Assembly: GCF_014145675.1 (NCBI RefSeq)
Contig: NZ_JACGZW010000021.1
Span: 1-64,000 of the forward strand
Direction of reading: 5' to 3'
DNA: 64,000 nucleotides
Origin: Amycolatopsis dendrobii
GTDB taxonomy: Bacteria > Actinomycetota > Actinomycetes > Mycobacteriales > Pseudonocardiaceae
Shown: piece by piece, positions 7,316 to 15,057 of the stretch
How positions within the stretch are numbered: position 1 is the first letter of the stretch
Layout: the number at the start of each line of letters is the position of its first letter
Notes under the pieces: generated by a model
Database searches by the model: none
Seen by the model: the letters and a program-made list of their open reading frames with translations, nothing else
What the model was told of the DNA's origin: nothing
Made by a program: the position numbers and the translations under genes

Positions 7316-9655
7316 GTGGCACTGATCAGCCGAGTGGGCAAGCGGCTCCGCCGGATCATCCAGCGGCCGGGCAGCGTCGAGCTGACCCGCTACGAAGCGC
7401 TGCTGCCCGCCGTCGAGAAGCTCGAGCCGGAGCTGGAAAAACTCGAGAACGCCGAGCTCACCGAGCGCGCGGGCAAGCTGCGGGACGCCATCGGCGGGGC
7501 CGCCTCGTTCACCGACAGCCAGCTGATCGAGATCTGCGCGCTCGGCCGCGAGGCCGCCCGGCGCGAACTCGGCGAGCGGGCCTTCGACATGCAGTTGCTC
7601 GGCACCATGGGCCTGCTCACCGGCCACGTCGTGCAGATGGAGACCGGTGAGGGCAAGACGCTCGCCGGTGCGCTGGCCGCCGCCGGGTACGCGCTGCGCG
7701 GCCGCCGCGTGCACGTGGTCACGGTCAACGACTACCTCGCCCGCCGCGACGCGGAGTGGATGGGCCCGGTGTACGACCTGCTCGGCGTCACCGTCGGCTG
7801 GGTCGAACCGGCGCACTCGAAGGAGGAGCGCAAGGAGGCCTACGGCAAGGAGGTCACCTACGGCGCGGTCGCCGAAATCGGCTTCGACGTGCTGCGCGAC
7901 CGCCTGGTCACCCACCCCGACGACCTGGTGCAGAAGGCCCCCGAGGTGGCGATCGTCGACGAGGCCGACTCGGTGCTGGTCGACGAGGCGCGCGTGCCGC
8001 TGGTCATGGCCGGTTCGATCGACCACAACGACGCCGACGAGGAGGTCGCCAAGATCGTCCGGCGGCTGCGGCTCGGCCTGCACTACGAAACCGACTCCGA
8101 GGGCCGCAACGCGTGGCTGACCAGCGCGGGCGCGTCGGTCGTGGAGAAGTCGCTCGGCGGCGTCGACCTGTACGACGAGTCCGGTTCGGACCGGCTCGCC
8201 GCGGTGAACGTCGCTCTGCACGCGCACGCCCTGCTCACCAGGGACGTCGACTACCTGGTCCGCGACGGCAAGGTGCAGCTGATCAACGCCGCCCGCGGCC
8301 GCGTCGCTGAACTGCAGCGCTGGCCGGACGGCCTCCAGGCCGCGGTCGAGGCGAAGGAGCAGGTCACCGCCACCGACCGGGGCGAAATCCTCGACTCGAT
8401 CACCGTGCAGGCGCTGCTCGCGCGCTACCCGGAGGTCGCGGGCATGACCGGTACCGCGGTGGCGGTCGCCGAGCAGCTGCGCGAGTTCTACAAGCTCGAG
8501 GTCGCGGTCATCCCGCCGAACACCCCGAACGTCCGCGAGGACCAGCCGGACCGCGTCTTCGCCTCGCCGTCGCAGAAACTGCGCGCGATCGAGGAGGAAA
8601 TCCGGACGGTGCACGAGACCGGGCGGCCGATTCTCGTCGGCACCCAGGACGTCGCCGAGTCCGAGGAGCTGGCGGAAAAGCTGGCGAAGGTCGACCTGCC
8701 GTGCGTCGTGCTGAACGCGCGCAACGACGCGGAAGAGGCCGCGATCATCGCCGAGGCGGGCAAGAAGGGCGCGGTCACCGTGTCCACGCAGATGGCGGGC
8801 CGCGGTACCGACATCCGGCTCGGCGGCAGCGACGGCGCGTCCCGCGAAGAGGTCGCCGAACTGGGCGGCCTGCACGTGATCGGCACCGCGCGGTATCCGT
8901 CGAGCCGGCTCGACGGGCAGCTGCGCGGCCGGTCCGGACGGCAGGGCGACCCGGGCAGCGCGATCTTCTTCGCGAGCCTCAACGACGACCTGGTGCTGTC
9001 GAACGCGCCAGACCTGCCGGACGGCATCGACGCGGACACCGAGACCGGCGAGATCACCGACCCGGCCGCGCACCGGCAGCTCAACCACGCCCAGCGCGTC
9101 GCCGAGGGCGTCGACCTGGAAATCCACCGCAACACCTGGCGCTACACCCGGCTGATCGAGCGGCAGCGCGCCGAACTGCTGGAGCACCGGGACAAGGTGC
9201 TGCACACCGGGCTCGCCGCGGAGGAACTGGAGCAGGCGCAGCCGGAGAAGTTCGCCGAGCTGAAGGAAAAGCTGGACGACTCCGACCGGCTCGAGCAGGT
9301 GTGCCGCGAGGTCCGGCTGTTCCACCTCGACCAGCTGTGGTCGGACCACCTGGCGTACCTCACCGACGTGCGCGAGAGCATCCACCTGCGCGCGCTGGCC
9401 CGCGAGACGCCGCTGGACGAGTTCCACCGCGCGGCGATCCCGGAGTTCCACAAGATCATCGCCGAATCCGCCTCGCGCGCGGCGAAGACGCTCGAGGAAG
9501 CCGAGATCACCGACAACGGCCTCGACCTCGCCGAGGTCGGCGTGCGGCGCGCGAACACGACGTGGACGTACCTGGTGCACGACAACCCGTTCGACTCGGA
9601 CTTCGAGCAGACGGTCAAGAAGGTGCGCAGCATGATGCGGATGAAGAAGTCCTGA
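7316..9655 (+). CDS. secA2: Accessory preprotein translocase ATPase SecA2
   Basis: SecA-family motor ATPase that drives export of a subset of proteins through SecYEG. It is 779 residues, close to mycobacterial SecA2 (about 780) and much shorter than SecA1 (over 900); it lacks the C-terminal zinc-binding tail. Seen in sequence: Walker A METGEGKT (Lys114), the DEAD-type motif VDEADSVLVDEAR (214-226), VSTQMAGRGTDI, and QLRGRSGRQGDPG. GTG 7316 is preceded by GAGGAGACC; the frame is open further upstream but without a ribosome binding site. A SecA2 indicates a Gram-positive with an accessory Sec system. It lies between a lipoprotein hydrolase (divergent) and nadE, with its own terminator. Substrates cannot be inferred. 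Confidence 0.95.
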   Translation: MALISRVGKRLRRIIQRPGSVELTRYEALLPAVEKLEPELEKLENAELTERAGKLRDAIGGAASFTDSQLIEICALGREAARRELGERAFDMQLLGTMGLLTGHVVQMETGEGKTLAGALAAAGYALRGRRVHVVTVNDYLARRDAEWMGPVYDLLGVTVGWVEPAHSKEERKEAYGKEVTYGAVAEIGFDVLRDRLVTHPDDLVQKAPEVAIVDEADSVLVDEARVPLVMAGSIDHNDADEEVAKIVRRLRLGLHYETDSEGRNAWLTSAGASVVEKSLGGVDLYDESGSDRLAAVNVALHAHALLTRDVDYLVRDGKVQLINAARGRVAELQRWPDGLQAAVEAKEQVTATDRGEILDSITVQALLARYPEVAGMTGTAVAVAEQLREFYKLEVAVIPPNTPNVREDQPDRVFASPSQKLRAIEEEIRTVHETGRPILVGTQDVAESEELAEKLAKVDLPCVVLNARNDAEEAAIIAEAGKKGAVTVSTQMAGRGTDIRLGGSDGASREEVAELGGLHVIGTARYPSSRLDGQLRGRSGRQGDPGSAIFFASLNDDLVLSNAPDLPDGIDADTETGEITDPAAHRQLNHAQRVAEGVDLEIHRNTWRYTRLIERQRAELLEHRDKVLHTGLAAEELEQAQPEKFAELKEKLDDSDRLEQVCREVRLFHLDQLWSDHLAYLTDVRESIHLRALARETPLDEFHRAAIPEFHKIIAESASRAAKTLEEAEITDNGLDLAEVGVRRANTTWTYLVHDNPFDSDFEQTVKKVRSMMRMKKS

Positions 9656-9689
9656 TTCCTTCTTTCGGAGGGCCCCTCGCCCTTTCGGA

Positions 9690-9716
9690 GGGCCCCTCGC
9701 CGCGGGTGAGGGGCCC
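9690..9716 (+). terminator. secA2 terminator hairpin
   Basis: An 11-base stem with one mismatch (9690-9700 with 9706-9716) lies 35 bases after the secA2 stop. The left arm is the second copy of an exact tandem 20-base duplication (9662-9681 and 9682-9701), so the first copy provides a spare left arm. Confidence 0.7.
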
Positions 9717-9749
9717 TTCGCCGTTCTCTGGCTCACCTCTGCGTAGTTT

Positions 9750-9772
9750 CTGTCGGCGCGGTGGGACAGAAT
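9750..9772 (+). promoter_or_regulatory. Degenerate PafBC-type promoter before nadE
   Basis: CTGTCGGCG (9750-9758), eight bases, then CAGAAT (9767-9772) follow the TTGTCRGTG-N8-TANNNT layout of the LexA-independent DNA-damage promoter of actinobacteria with several mismatches. The -10 ends 6 bases before ATG 9779, so the transcript would be leaderless. The same core with better matches precedes ogt. Confidence 0.3.
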
Positions 9773-9778
9773 GGCGGC

Positions 9779-11500
9779 ATGCCGCAACTGCGCATCGCAC
9801 TGGCCCAGGTCAACACCACCGTCGGCGACATCGACGGGAACACCGCGCTCACCGTCGAGTGGACCCGCAAGGCCGCCGAGGCGGGCGCGCACGTCGTCGT
9901 GTTCCCGGAGATGTCCCAGACCGGTTACCCGGTCGAGGACCTCACCCTCCGGCGCACGTTCGCCGACGCGTCCCGGCGCTCGGTGACCGAACTGGCACGC
10001 CGGCTCGACGAGGCGGGCTGCGGCGAAGTGCTCGCGTACGTGGGCTACCTCGACCACGACGAGATCGGCCCGCGCGACGCCGCGGCGGCGCTCTACCGCG
10101 GCGAGGTCGTGGCTCGGCAGTTCAAGCACCACCTGCCGAACTACGGCGTGTTCGACGAGCACCGGTATTTCAAACCGGGCACCGAACTCGAAGTGCTGCG
10201 CTTGCACGGCGTCGACATCGGCATGGTGATCTGCGAGGACATCTGGCAGGACGGCGGTCCGATCTCCGCACTGGGCAAGGCCGGGGTCGACCTGGTGGTC
10301 GCGCCGAACGCGTCGCCGTACGAACGGTCGAAGGACGAACAGCGGCTGCCGCTGATCGCCCGCCGCGCGGCTGAAGCGGGCGCGCCGCTGGTGTACACGA
10401 ACCAGGTCGGCGGCCAGGACGACCTGGTTTTCGACGGCGACTCGCTGGTGGTCGGCGCGGACGGGACGCTGCTCGCGCGGGCACCGCAGTTCGTGGAGCA
10501 CCTGCTGGTGCTGGACTTGGACCTGCCCGCTGCGAACGCGGCCGCCACGGGCTCCTTCGACGGGCTGGAAGTGCACCGGCGGGTTTTGAACGACTCGCCG
10601 CTGGTCGAATACTCGCCGCTGGTCGCTCCGACGATCAGCGAACCGCTGTCGGACGAGGCCGAGGTCTGGTCGGCGCTGGTCGTCGGCTTGCGCGACTACG
10701 TGCACAAGAACGGCTTCTCGACGGTCACGTTCGGCTTCTCCGGCGGAATCGACTCCGCGGTCTGCGCGGCGCTGGCGGCGGACGCACTCGGCGGCGACAA
10801 CGTGTACGGCGTTTCGATGCCGTCGAAGTACTCGTCCTCGCACTCGCGGGATGACGCTTCGGACCTGGCGGAACGGATCGGCGCACACTACCGGGTCGAG
10901 CCGATCGGCGAGATGGTCGACGTTTATGTCAACCAGCTGCAGCTGACCGGGCTCGCGGAGGAGAACATCCAGGCGCGGGTGCGCGGGATGCTGCTGATGG
11001 CTCTGTCCAATCTGGACGGACACCTGGTGCTGGCGACCGGCAACAAGACCGAACTGGCCGTCGGCTACTCGACCATCTACGGCGACGCGGTCGGAGCGTT
11101 CGCGCCGATCAAGGACCTGTTCAAGACGCACGTGTGGCAGCTGGCGCGGTGGCGGAACGAGGAGGCGGCCAAGCGCGGGGAAACGCCGCCGATCCCGGAA
11201 AACTCGATCACGAAGCCGCCTTCGGCTGAGCTGCGGCCGGACCAGAAGGACTCGGATTCGCTGCCGGATTACGAACTTCTGGACGATGTCCTGGACGATT
11301 ACGTCGAGAACGACCGCGGGTACGCGGATCTGATCGAGGCGGGGTTCGATCCGGAGACGATCGACCGGGTCGTGCGGATGGTCGACCGGGCCGAGTACAA
11401 GCGGCGGCAGTATCCGCCGGGCACGAAGATCACCTTCAAGGCGTTCGGGCGGGACCGGCGGCTTCCGATGACCAATGGCTGGCGGGAACGGAAGTCCTGA
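9779..11500 (+). CDS. nadE: Glutamine-dependent NAD+ synthetase
   Basis: Last step of NAD+ synthesis: ATP-dependent amidation of deamido-NAD+ using glutamine. Two domains are visible in 573 residues. The N-terminal nitrilase-like amidotransferase has the triad Glu44 (FPEMSQTGY), Lys116 (QFKHHLPNYGVFDE) and Cys152 (VICEDIWQDG). The C-terminal synthetase has the PP-loop SGGIDS (321-326), and later FAPIKDLFKTHVW and the PPSAELRPDQKD segment. It is of the shorter (about 570-residue) glutaminase-linked type rather than the longer M. tuberculosis form. ATG 9779 has no Shine-Dalgarno sequence, and a -10-like hexamer ends 6 bases upstream, suggesting a leaderless mRNA. A 492-base spacer without genes follows. 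Confidence 0.95.
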   Translation: MPQLRIALAQVNTTVGDIDGNTALTVEWTRKAAEAGAHVVVFPEMSQTGYPVEDLTLRRTFADASRRSVTELARRLDEAGCGEVLAYVGYLDHDEIGPRDAAAALYRGEVVARQFKHHLPNYGVFDEHRYFKPGTELEVLRLHGVDIGMVICEDIWQDGGPISALGKAGVDLVVAPNASPYERSKDEQRLPLIARRAAEAGAPLVYTNQVGGQDDLVFDGDSLVVGADGTLLARAPQFVEHLLVLDLDLPAANAAATGSFDGLEVHRRVLNDSPLVEYSPLVAPTISEPLSDEAEVWSALVVGLRDYVHKNGFSTVTFGFSGGIDSAVCAALAADALGGDNVYGVSMPSKYSSSHSRDDASDLAERIGAHYRVEPIGEMVDVYVNQLQLTGLAEENIQARVRGMLLMALSNLDGHLVLATGNKTELAVGYSTIYGDAVGAFAPIKDLFKTHVWQLARWRNEEAAKRGETPPIPENSITKPPSAELRPDQKDSDSLPDYELLDDVLDDYVENDRGYADLIEAGFDPETIDRVVRMVDRAEYKRRQYPPGTKITFKAFGRDRRLPMTNGWRERKS

Positions 11501-11963
11501 TCGGGGGTTCCGGCTCGATTGTGCTTGGCCGCGGTTGGCGGGGTTGCCTGCCACGGTTGGGCTGCTGAGTTCCGGCGCGGTTTGCCGGGCTCTTGTCAGG
11601 CTGTAGATGGCTGGATTTCGGCACGCTGGCGGAGGTCTCAGGTGCCGACCAGCGTCTCGAGCACGCTTTGCCGAGTTTCCGGCCTCTGCCTGACCGGGTT
11701 GGCGGGGAGCCGGACGCGGCTGGCTGGGCGAACCAGGCTGATCGGGATTTCCGGCTCGGCCGACCAGTTTCAGCTCGGCTGGCTGAGACCTCAGGCGCTG
11801 GCAGCTCCCGCCGGACACCATCGGTCGCGTTGCTGAATGCAGGGGCGGTGCCGCGGGCTGGCTTTCTGGTGCCGCGGGCAAGTCTTCGTCTTCGGCCGCG
11901 AAGATGATCAGCTGCCGCGGGTCGGCCGGGGGCTCCAGGGTCGTGTCGTTTTCTCGCCAGTTT
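11501..11963. other. Non-coding spacer between nadE and ogt
   Basis: About 460 bases in which frames are open only through high GC content. No ribosome binding site, conserved product or strong hairpin is seen. The text is rich in recurring words such as TTCCGGCTCGG, GGCTGGC and GACCTCAGG, resembling the other two long spacers at 12.5 and 14.4 kb. Confidence 0.45.
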
Positions 11964-11986
11964 CTGTCGGTGCCGGGTCGTACGCT
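11964..11986 (+). promoter_or_regulatory. PafBC-type DNA-damage promoter of ogt
   Basis: CTGTCGGTG (11964-11972), exactly eight bases, then TACGCT (11981-11986) match the TTGTCRGTG-N8-TANNNT element described for LexA-independent DNA-damage-inducible promoters in mycobacteria (recognised through PafBC), with one mismatch at the first base. The ATG at 11993 lies 6 bases beyond the -10, implying a leaderless transcript. Confidence 0.6.
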
Positions 11987-11992
11987 GGGCAG

Positions 11993-12526
11993 ATGACGGT
12001 TGGGTACACGGTGTTCGACACCCCGATCGGGGCGTGCGGCCTCGCCTGGCGGGACGGTGCGGTGATCGGAACCGCGCTGCCGGGGAGTACGGCGGAGCGG
12101 ACGCGCACACACCTCGCGAAGCGCTTCCCGGACGCGGTGGAATCACCGGTGCCGGACGAACTGCGTGCGGTGGTGGAGGATGTCGTCGCGCTGCTGTCGG
12201 GAGAGGCTCGCGATCTGCGCGCGGCTCCGTTGGATTACCGGGATGTGCCGGACTTCAACCGGCGCGCGTACGACGTCGCGCGTGCTATTCCGCCCGGGAA
12301 GGTGCTGACGTACGGGGACATCGCGCATCAGCTGGGTGCACCGGGCTCCGCGCAGGCTGTCGGGCAGGCGATGGGGAGCAATCCGTTTCCGATCATCGTG
12401 CCGTGCCACCGGGTTTTGGGCGCGGGCAAGAATCCTGGCGGCTTTTCGGCACCGGGCGGGGTCGAGACCAAACGGCGGATGCTGGTGATCGAAGGGGCGT
12501 TTCCGGAGGAGCCGATGTTGTTCTGA
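11993..12526 (+). CDS. ogt: Methylated-DNA-[protein]-cysteine S-methyltransferase
   Basis: DNA repair suicide enzyme that moves the alkyl group from O6-alkylguanine to its own cysteine. The 177 residues hold an N-terminal RNase H-like part and the C-terminal DNA-binding/transfer domain. In the latter I see IPPGKVLTYGDIA, the RAMA-like helix around 115-128 and the active-site motif IIVPCHRV with Cys138, followed by the GGFSAPGG loop. No AraC-type Ada domain is fused. ATG 11993 is chosen because the conserved protein begins there; the frame is open further upstream without homology features. No Shine-Dalgarno is present, and a DNA-damage-type promoter ends 6 bases upstream, so damage induction is likely. 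No partner gene lies nearby. Confidence 0.93.
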   Translation: MTVGYTVFDTPIGACGLAWRDGAVIGTALPGSTAERTRTHLAKRFPDAVESPVPDELRAVVEDVVALLSGEARDLRAAPLDYRDVPDFNRRAYDVARAIPPGKVLTYGDIAHQLGAPGSAQAVGQAMGSNPFPIIVPCHRVLGAGKNPGGFSAPGGVETKRRMLVIEGAFPEEPMLF

Positions 12527-13211
12527 CGCGTCGGCTACGGAAACCCCGGCGGAATGCCTTGGCCTGCCTGGAGCTTGGGCGCACTCGGCCGGATTCCAGC
12601 CGCACCCCCAGTGCCGCTGGACGCCAACCGAGCGCACCACCCCCAACCGGCTATCTCGCGCAGCCGAACGACCAGGCCACCCAGCTCCGACCGTCAGCCT
12701 CCCGAGGGCAGCCGCGCCAGACCGCCGCCGAGGGCCACGCCAACTCCCGGATCAACCGGGTGGCCGCTGCAGACCGCCGACCGACGGAGCCGTGCTCGGC
12801 AGCCGCGCCCGATTCCTCGACTCCCAACAGCCGTGCGAGAAACCCGGTCCGGACGACTCCGGCGCAGCTGCCCGCGTGACCAGCCCGTCGACCGAGCCGA
12901 CCCGAACCAGGCCGGACCCGCCGGAATCCGGCTCGGGCGACTCCGGCATGGCTCGAGCGATCGCCTCGCCAACCGACGAAGTGGCGCCGGTCCAGCGTGC
13001 TCGCCAGCCAGACCGCCAACAGCCGTCCGAGAAACCCGGCCCGGACGGCTCGGGCCTCAGTTGCCCGAGCGGTCAGTCCGCCCACCCGCCCGAGCAGTTC
13101 CCAGTAACCCGCCCAGGCAGCCAAACCAGCCCAACCGCAATCGAAAGCCGAGAAACCCCGCCTGGATGACTCCGGTGCCAACGAGCGACTGACCCCGCCG
13201 CGCTATTCAGC
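12527..13211. other. Long non-coding spacer with decayed direct repeats
   Basis: About 685 bases with no supportable gene. Three diverged copies of one unit are recognisable at 12825-12876, 13017-13069 and 13137-13180. Each contains a core resembling CCGAGAAACCCGGYCYGGA followed by a GACTCCGG-like box. Several overlapping frames are open on both strands, but none has a ribosome binding site or a natural amino-acid composition. Confidence 0.5.
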
Positions 13212-13793
13212 TCATTCGGCCGGTTTCCAGGGCTTCAGCCAGTCCGTCTCCGGCCAGCCTTCTGCCGCCGCTTGCAGGGGCATGGCGGTGGCTCCGTCCA
13301 GGGACTCGCGGACGATGTCGGCATGGCCGGCGTGTCGGGCGGTTTCCTCGATCAGGTGCAGCAGCACCCAGCGCACGGACCAGGCGGACGCGTCGTCCGG
13401 GTACCAAGGCACGCCCTTCGGGATGGGGACTTCCTGGTTGAGGTCCGCGATCCCGGCGATGACCTCTTCGGTGCGGACGGCGACCCGGTCGTAGGCGGCG
13501 ATCGCCGATTCCAGCGTCTCGTCCGGGCCGAGGCGGTAGTTTTCCTGGTAGGTCGCCACGCTTTCGGCGAAGGGCTTCGGCTCGATTTTCAGCACCAGGT
13601 CTATCCAGCCGCTTTCGGTGGACGACACGTGTTTCAGCAGGCCGCCGACGCTCAGGGCGCTCGCGCTGGGCACGGCGCGCGCCTGGTCGTCGGTCAAGCC
13701 GTACGTGGCGATCTTCATCGCCTGACGCTGTTGTGCCAGGAAACCGAGCAAACCGCCGCGTTCGTCGGGGGTCGGGGAGACTTTGCCAGCCAT
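13212..13793 (-). CDS. DinB superfamily (DUF664-type) protein
   Basis: A 193-residue soluble four-helix protein of the DinB/DUF664 group. Family members bind a metal through three histidines and include thiol (mycothiol or bacillithiol) transferases. The signs are the start DERGGLLGFLAQQRQAM, LLKHVSSTESGWIDLVL (first histidine of the triad, near 55) and the diagnostic C-terminal HLIEETARHAGHADIVRE (near 150-168) with two further histidines. A mycothiol-dependent detoxification role fits an actinobacterium but is inferred. ATG 13793 has GAGG 6 bases upstream. The start lies 7 bases downstream of the preceding membrane-protein gene, so the two are probably one transcription unit. Confidence 0.8.
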   Translation of the reverse strand: MAGKVSPTPDERGGLLGFLAQQRQAMKIATYGLTDDQARAVPSASALSVGGLLKHVSSTESGWIDLVLKIEPKPFAESVATYQENYRLGPDETLESAIAAYDRVAVRTEEVIAGIADLNQEVPIPKGVPWYPDDASAWSVRWVLLHLIEETARHAGHADIVRESLDGATAMPLQAAAEGWPETDWLKPWKPAE

Positions 13794-13800
13794 GGTGGCC

Positions 13801-14409
13801 TCACTTCCGGTGTCTGTTGCTCCGCAGCATCGCACCCGCCACCGACAATTTTCGGCCGCGGACCGGAACCGGGGTCTGCACGACGTACGCGCCGCCGATC
13901 ACGACCTGCGCCGCGTGTACCAGGAGCTGCACCCGGGTGAAGACGCCTTCCAGGTGCCCGGCCAGCGTCGACGCCACCACCAGTGCCCACGCGACCAGCA
14001 CGAGCACCAGGCAAGCCACCGCGCAGGCGCGCCAGCCGGACGGCCACCAGAAGACGAGGCTCAACGCCCCGACGGCGACGGCCGCGCTCAGCAGATAGGG
14101 AGTCACCACGGTCTCCGGGACCCCGGCGTACACCATCAGCATGATCCCGAACGCTGACACCGAAACCGAGGTCAGCCGCCCGCTCCAAGTTGCTGGCGCG
14201 AGCCGCATGAGGGCGGGTCCGGTGAAGAAGAAGGCCAGACCGCCGATTCCCGTCGCGACCGAGAAGACCGGTTGCGCGTAGAACAGATCCCAGACCGGCT
14301 GTTCGGTCAGCGAGACCCCGGTCTGCATGAAGAACTCCAGCAGCCACGCGGAATACCCCGCCAAACCGAGTCCGAGCAGGACTATCAAAGCCACCCGCGC
14401 AGCACGCAC
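13801..14409 (-). CDS. Six-helix integral membrane protein of unknown function
   Basis: A 202-residue protein with about six hydrophobic segments (near residues 5-25, 45-65, 85-100, 105-122, 128-150 and 158-175) and a basic C-terminus (MLRSNRHRK). I do not recognise the family. The start is GTG 14409. Its stop lies 7 bases before the DinB-like gene, so the pair is likely cotranscribed; a link to membrane stress or detoxification would be guesswork. Confidence 0.7.
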   Translation of the reverse strand: MRAARVALIVLLGLGLAGYSAWLLEFFMQTGVSLTEQPVWDLFYAQPVFSVATGIGGLAFFFTGPALMRLAPATWSGRLTSVSVSAFGIMLMVYAGVPETVVTPYLLSAAVAVGALSLVFWWPSGWRACAVACLVLVLVAWALVVASTLAGHLEGVFTRVQLLVHAAQVVIGGAYVVQTPVPVRGRKLSVAGAMLRSNRHRK

Positions 14410-14992
14410 TTGCCCACCCTAAGCGAATCTCTGCGACGAAGTGCCGGATGGTGTCACACCCGTGACTTCCCAGAGGTTCCGGACACCATCCGCTACCACG
14501 AACTCACGCACCGAATCCCTGGTGGAGGTTACCGGATCGTGGTTGGCGGACGGCCAATACCCGCCTCGGCACCGGGGATCAGGTTCGGCCGAGCTTGGCG
14601 AGGGCGGGGAGTGGCGGCCGGGCTTGGCCACCGACGACGGCTGGTCGCGGGAACGGCCGGGGCGGCTGCCGCGGGAGACGCCTGGATCCGCTCGGGACAA
14701 GAGACGGCCGGGGCAGCCGACGACCGGCTGCGGCTGCTTGCCCGCGATTGCCGGGATCCGCGGGCTGGCGGGAGGAACGGATTCCGGCGGCCGAGGATTC
14801 GCGAGCAGCTGGCGATGCGGCCGCAGACGCCGGGAGCAAATCAGCGCCCCCAGCCCCAATGCCAGGGCTTGAAGGCGCCACGCCGGGAAGCGGTCAAGGC
14901 CCGTCTGCCCAGGCCGAAAGGCTGGCAAACCCAGGCTGGCTCGTCACTGGCCAGCCGATGGCAAGAGCCGCATTGTCGTCTGCGAGGGGAAC
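14410..14992. other. Non-coding spacer between membrane protein and lysX genes
   Basis: About 580 bases without a credible gene. Near the left end is an 11-base inverted repeat (14445-14455 with 14482-14492, 26-base loop) at a position where it could control the membrane-protein/DinB unit. The rest is GC-rich text with recurring GGCCGGG and CCGGGATCCG words like the other spacers. Confidence 0.45.
14445..14492. repeat. 11-base inverted repeat upstream of membrane-protein gene
   Basis: CGGATGGTGTC and GACACCATCCG are exact reverse complements separated by 26 bases. The repeat lies 36-83 bases upstream of GTG 14409, where an operator or a leader hairpin would sit. Confidence 0.45.
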
Positions 14993-15017
14993 CCTGAAGG
15001 AATCTGATTCCCTCAGG
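14993..15017 (-). terminator. lysX terminator, palindromic GGAATC-T-GATTCC element
   Basis: A nearly perfect palindrome (outer CCTGA/TCAGG, inner GGAATC T GATTCC) lies about 40 bases beyond the lysX stop on the transcribed strand. Its core recurs in the terminator at 23808-23858. Confidence 0.6.
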
Positions 15018-15057
15018 ACTCCCCGCAAGACCCGGTCAAGGAGCGCGGAACCAGCCC

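Noticed and set aside
11837..11992. 52-residue N-terminal extension of the ogt frame
   Set aside because: The extension has no homology features, and the damage-type promoter ends 6 bases before ATG 11993.
7217..12112. Very long open minus-strand frame running through secA2 and nadE into the hydrolase frame
   Set aside because: It is antisense to two well-conserved genes and its translation is low-complexity; high GC with biased third positions leaves antisense frames free of stops. Only the part from 7216 downwards is a real gene.
12792..13169. 125-codon plus-strand frame with internal similarity in the spacer downstream of ogt
   Set aside because: It covers two of the decayed repeat copies, has no ribosome binding site, and the reverse strand is equally open; the similarity is explained by DNA repetition.
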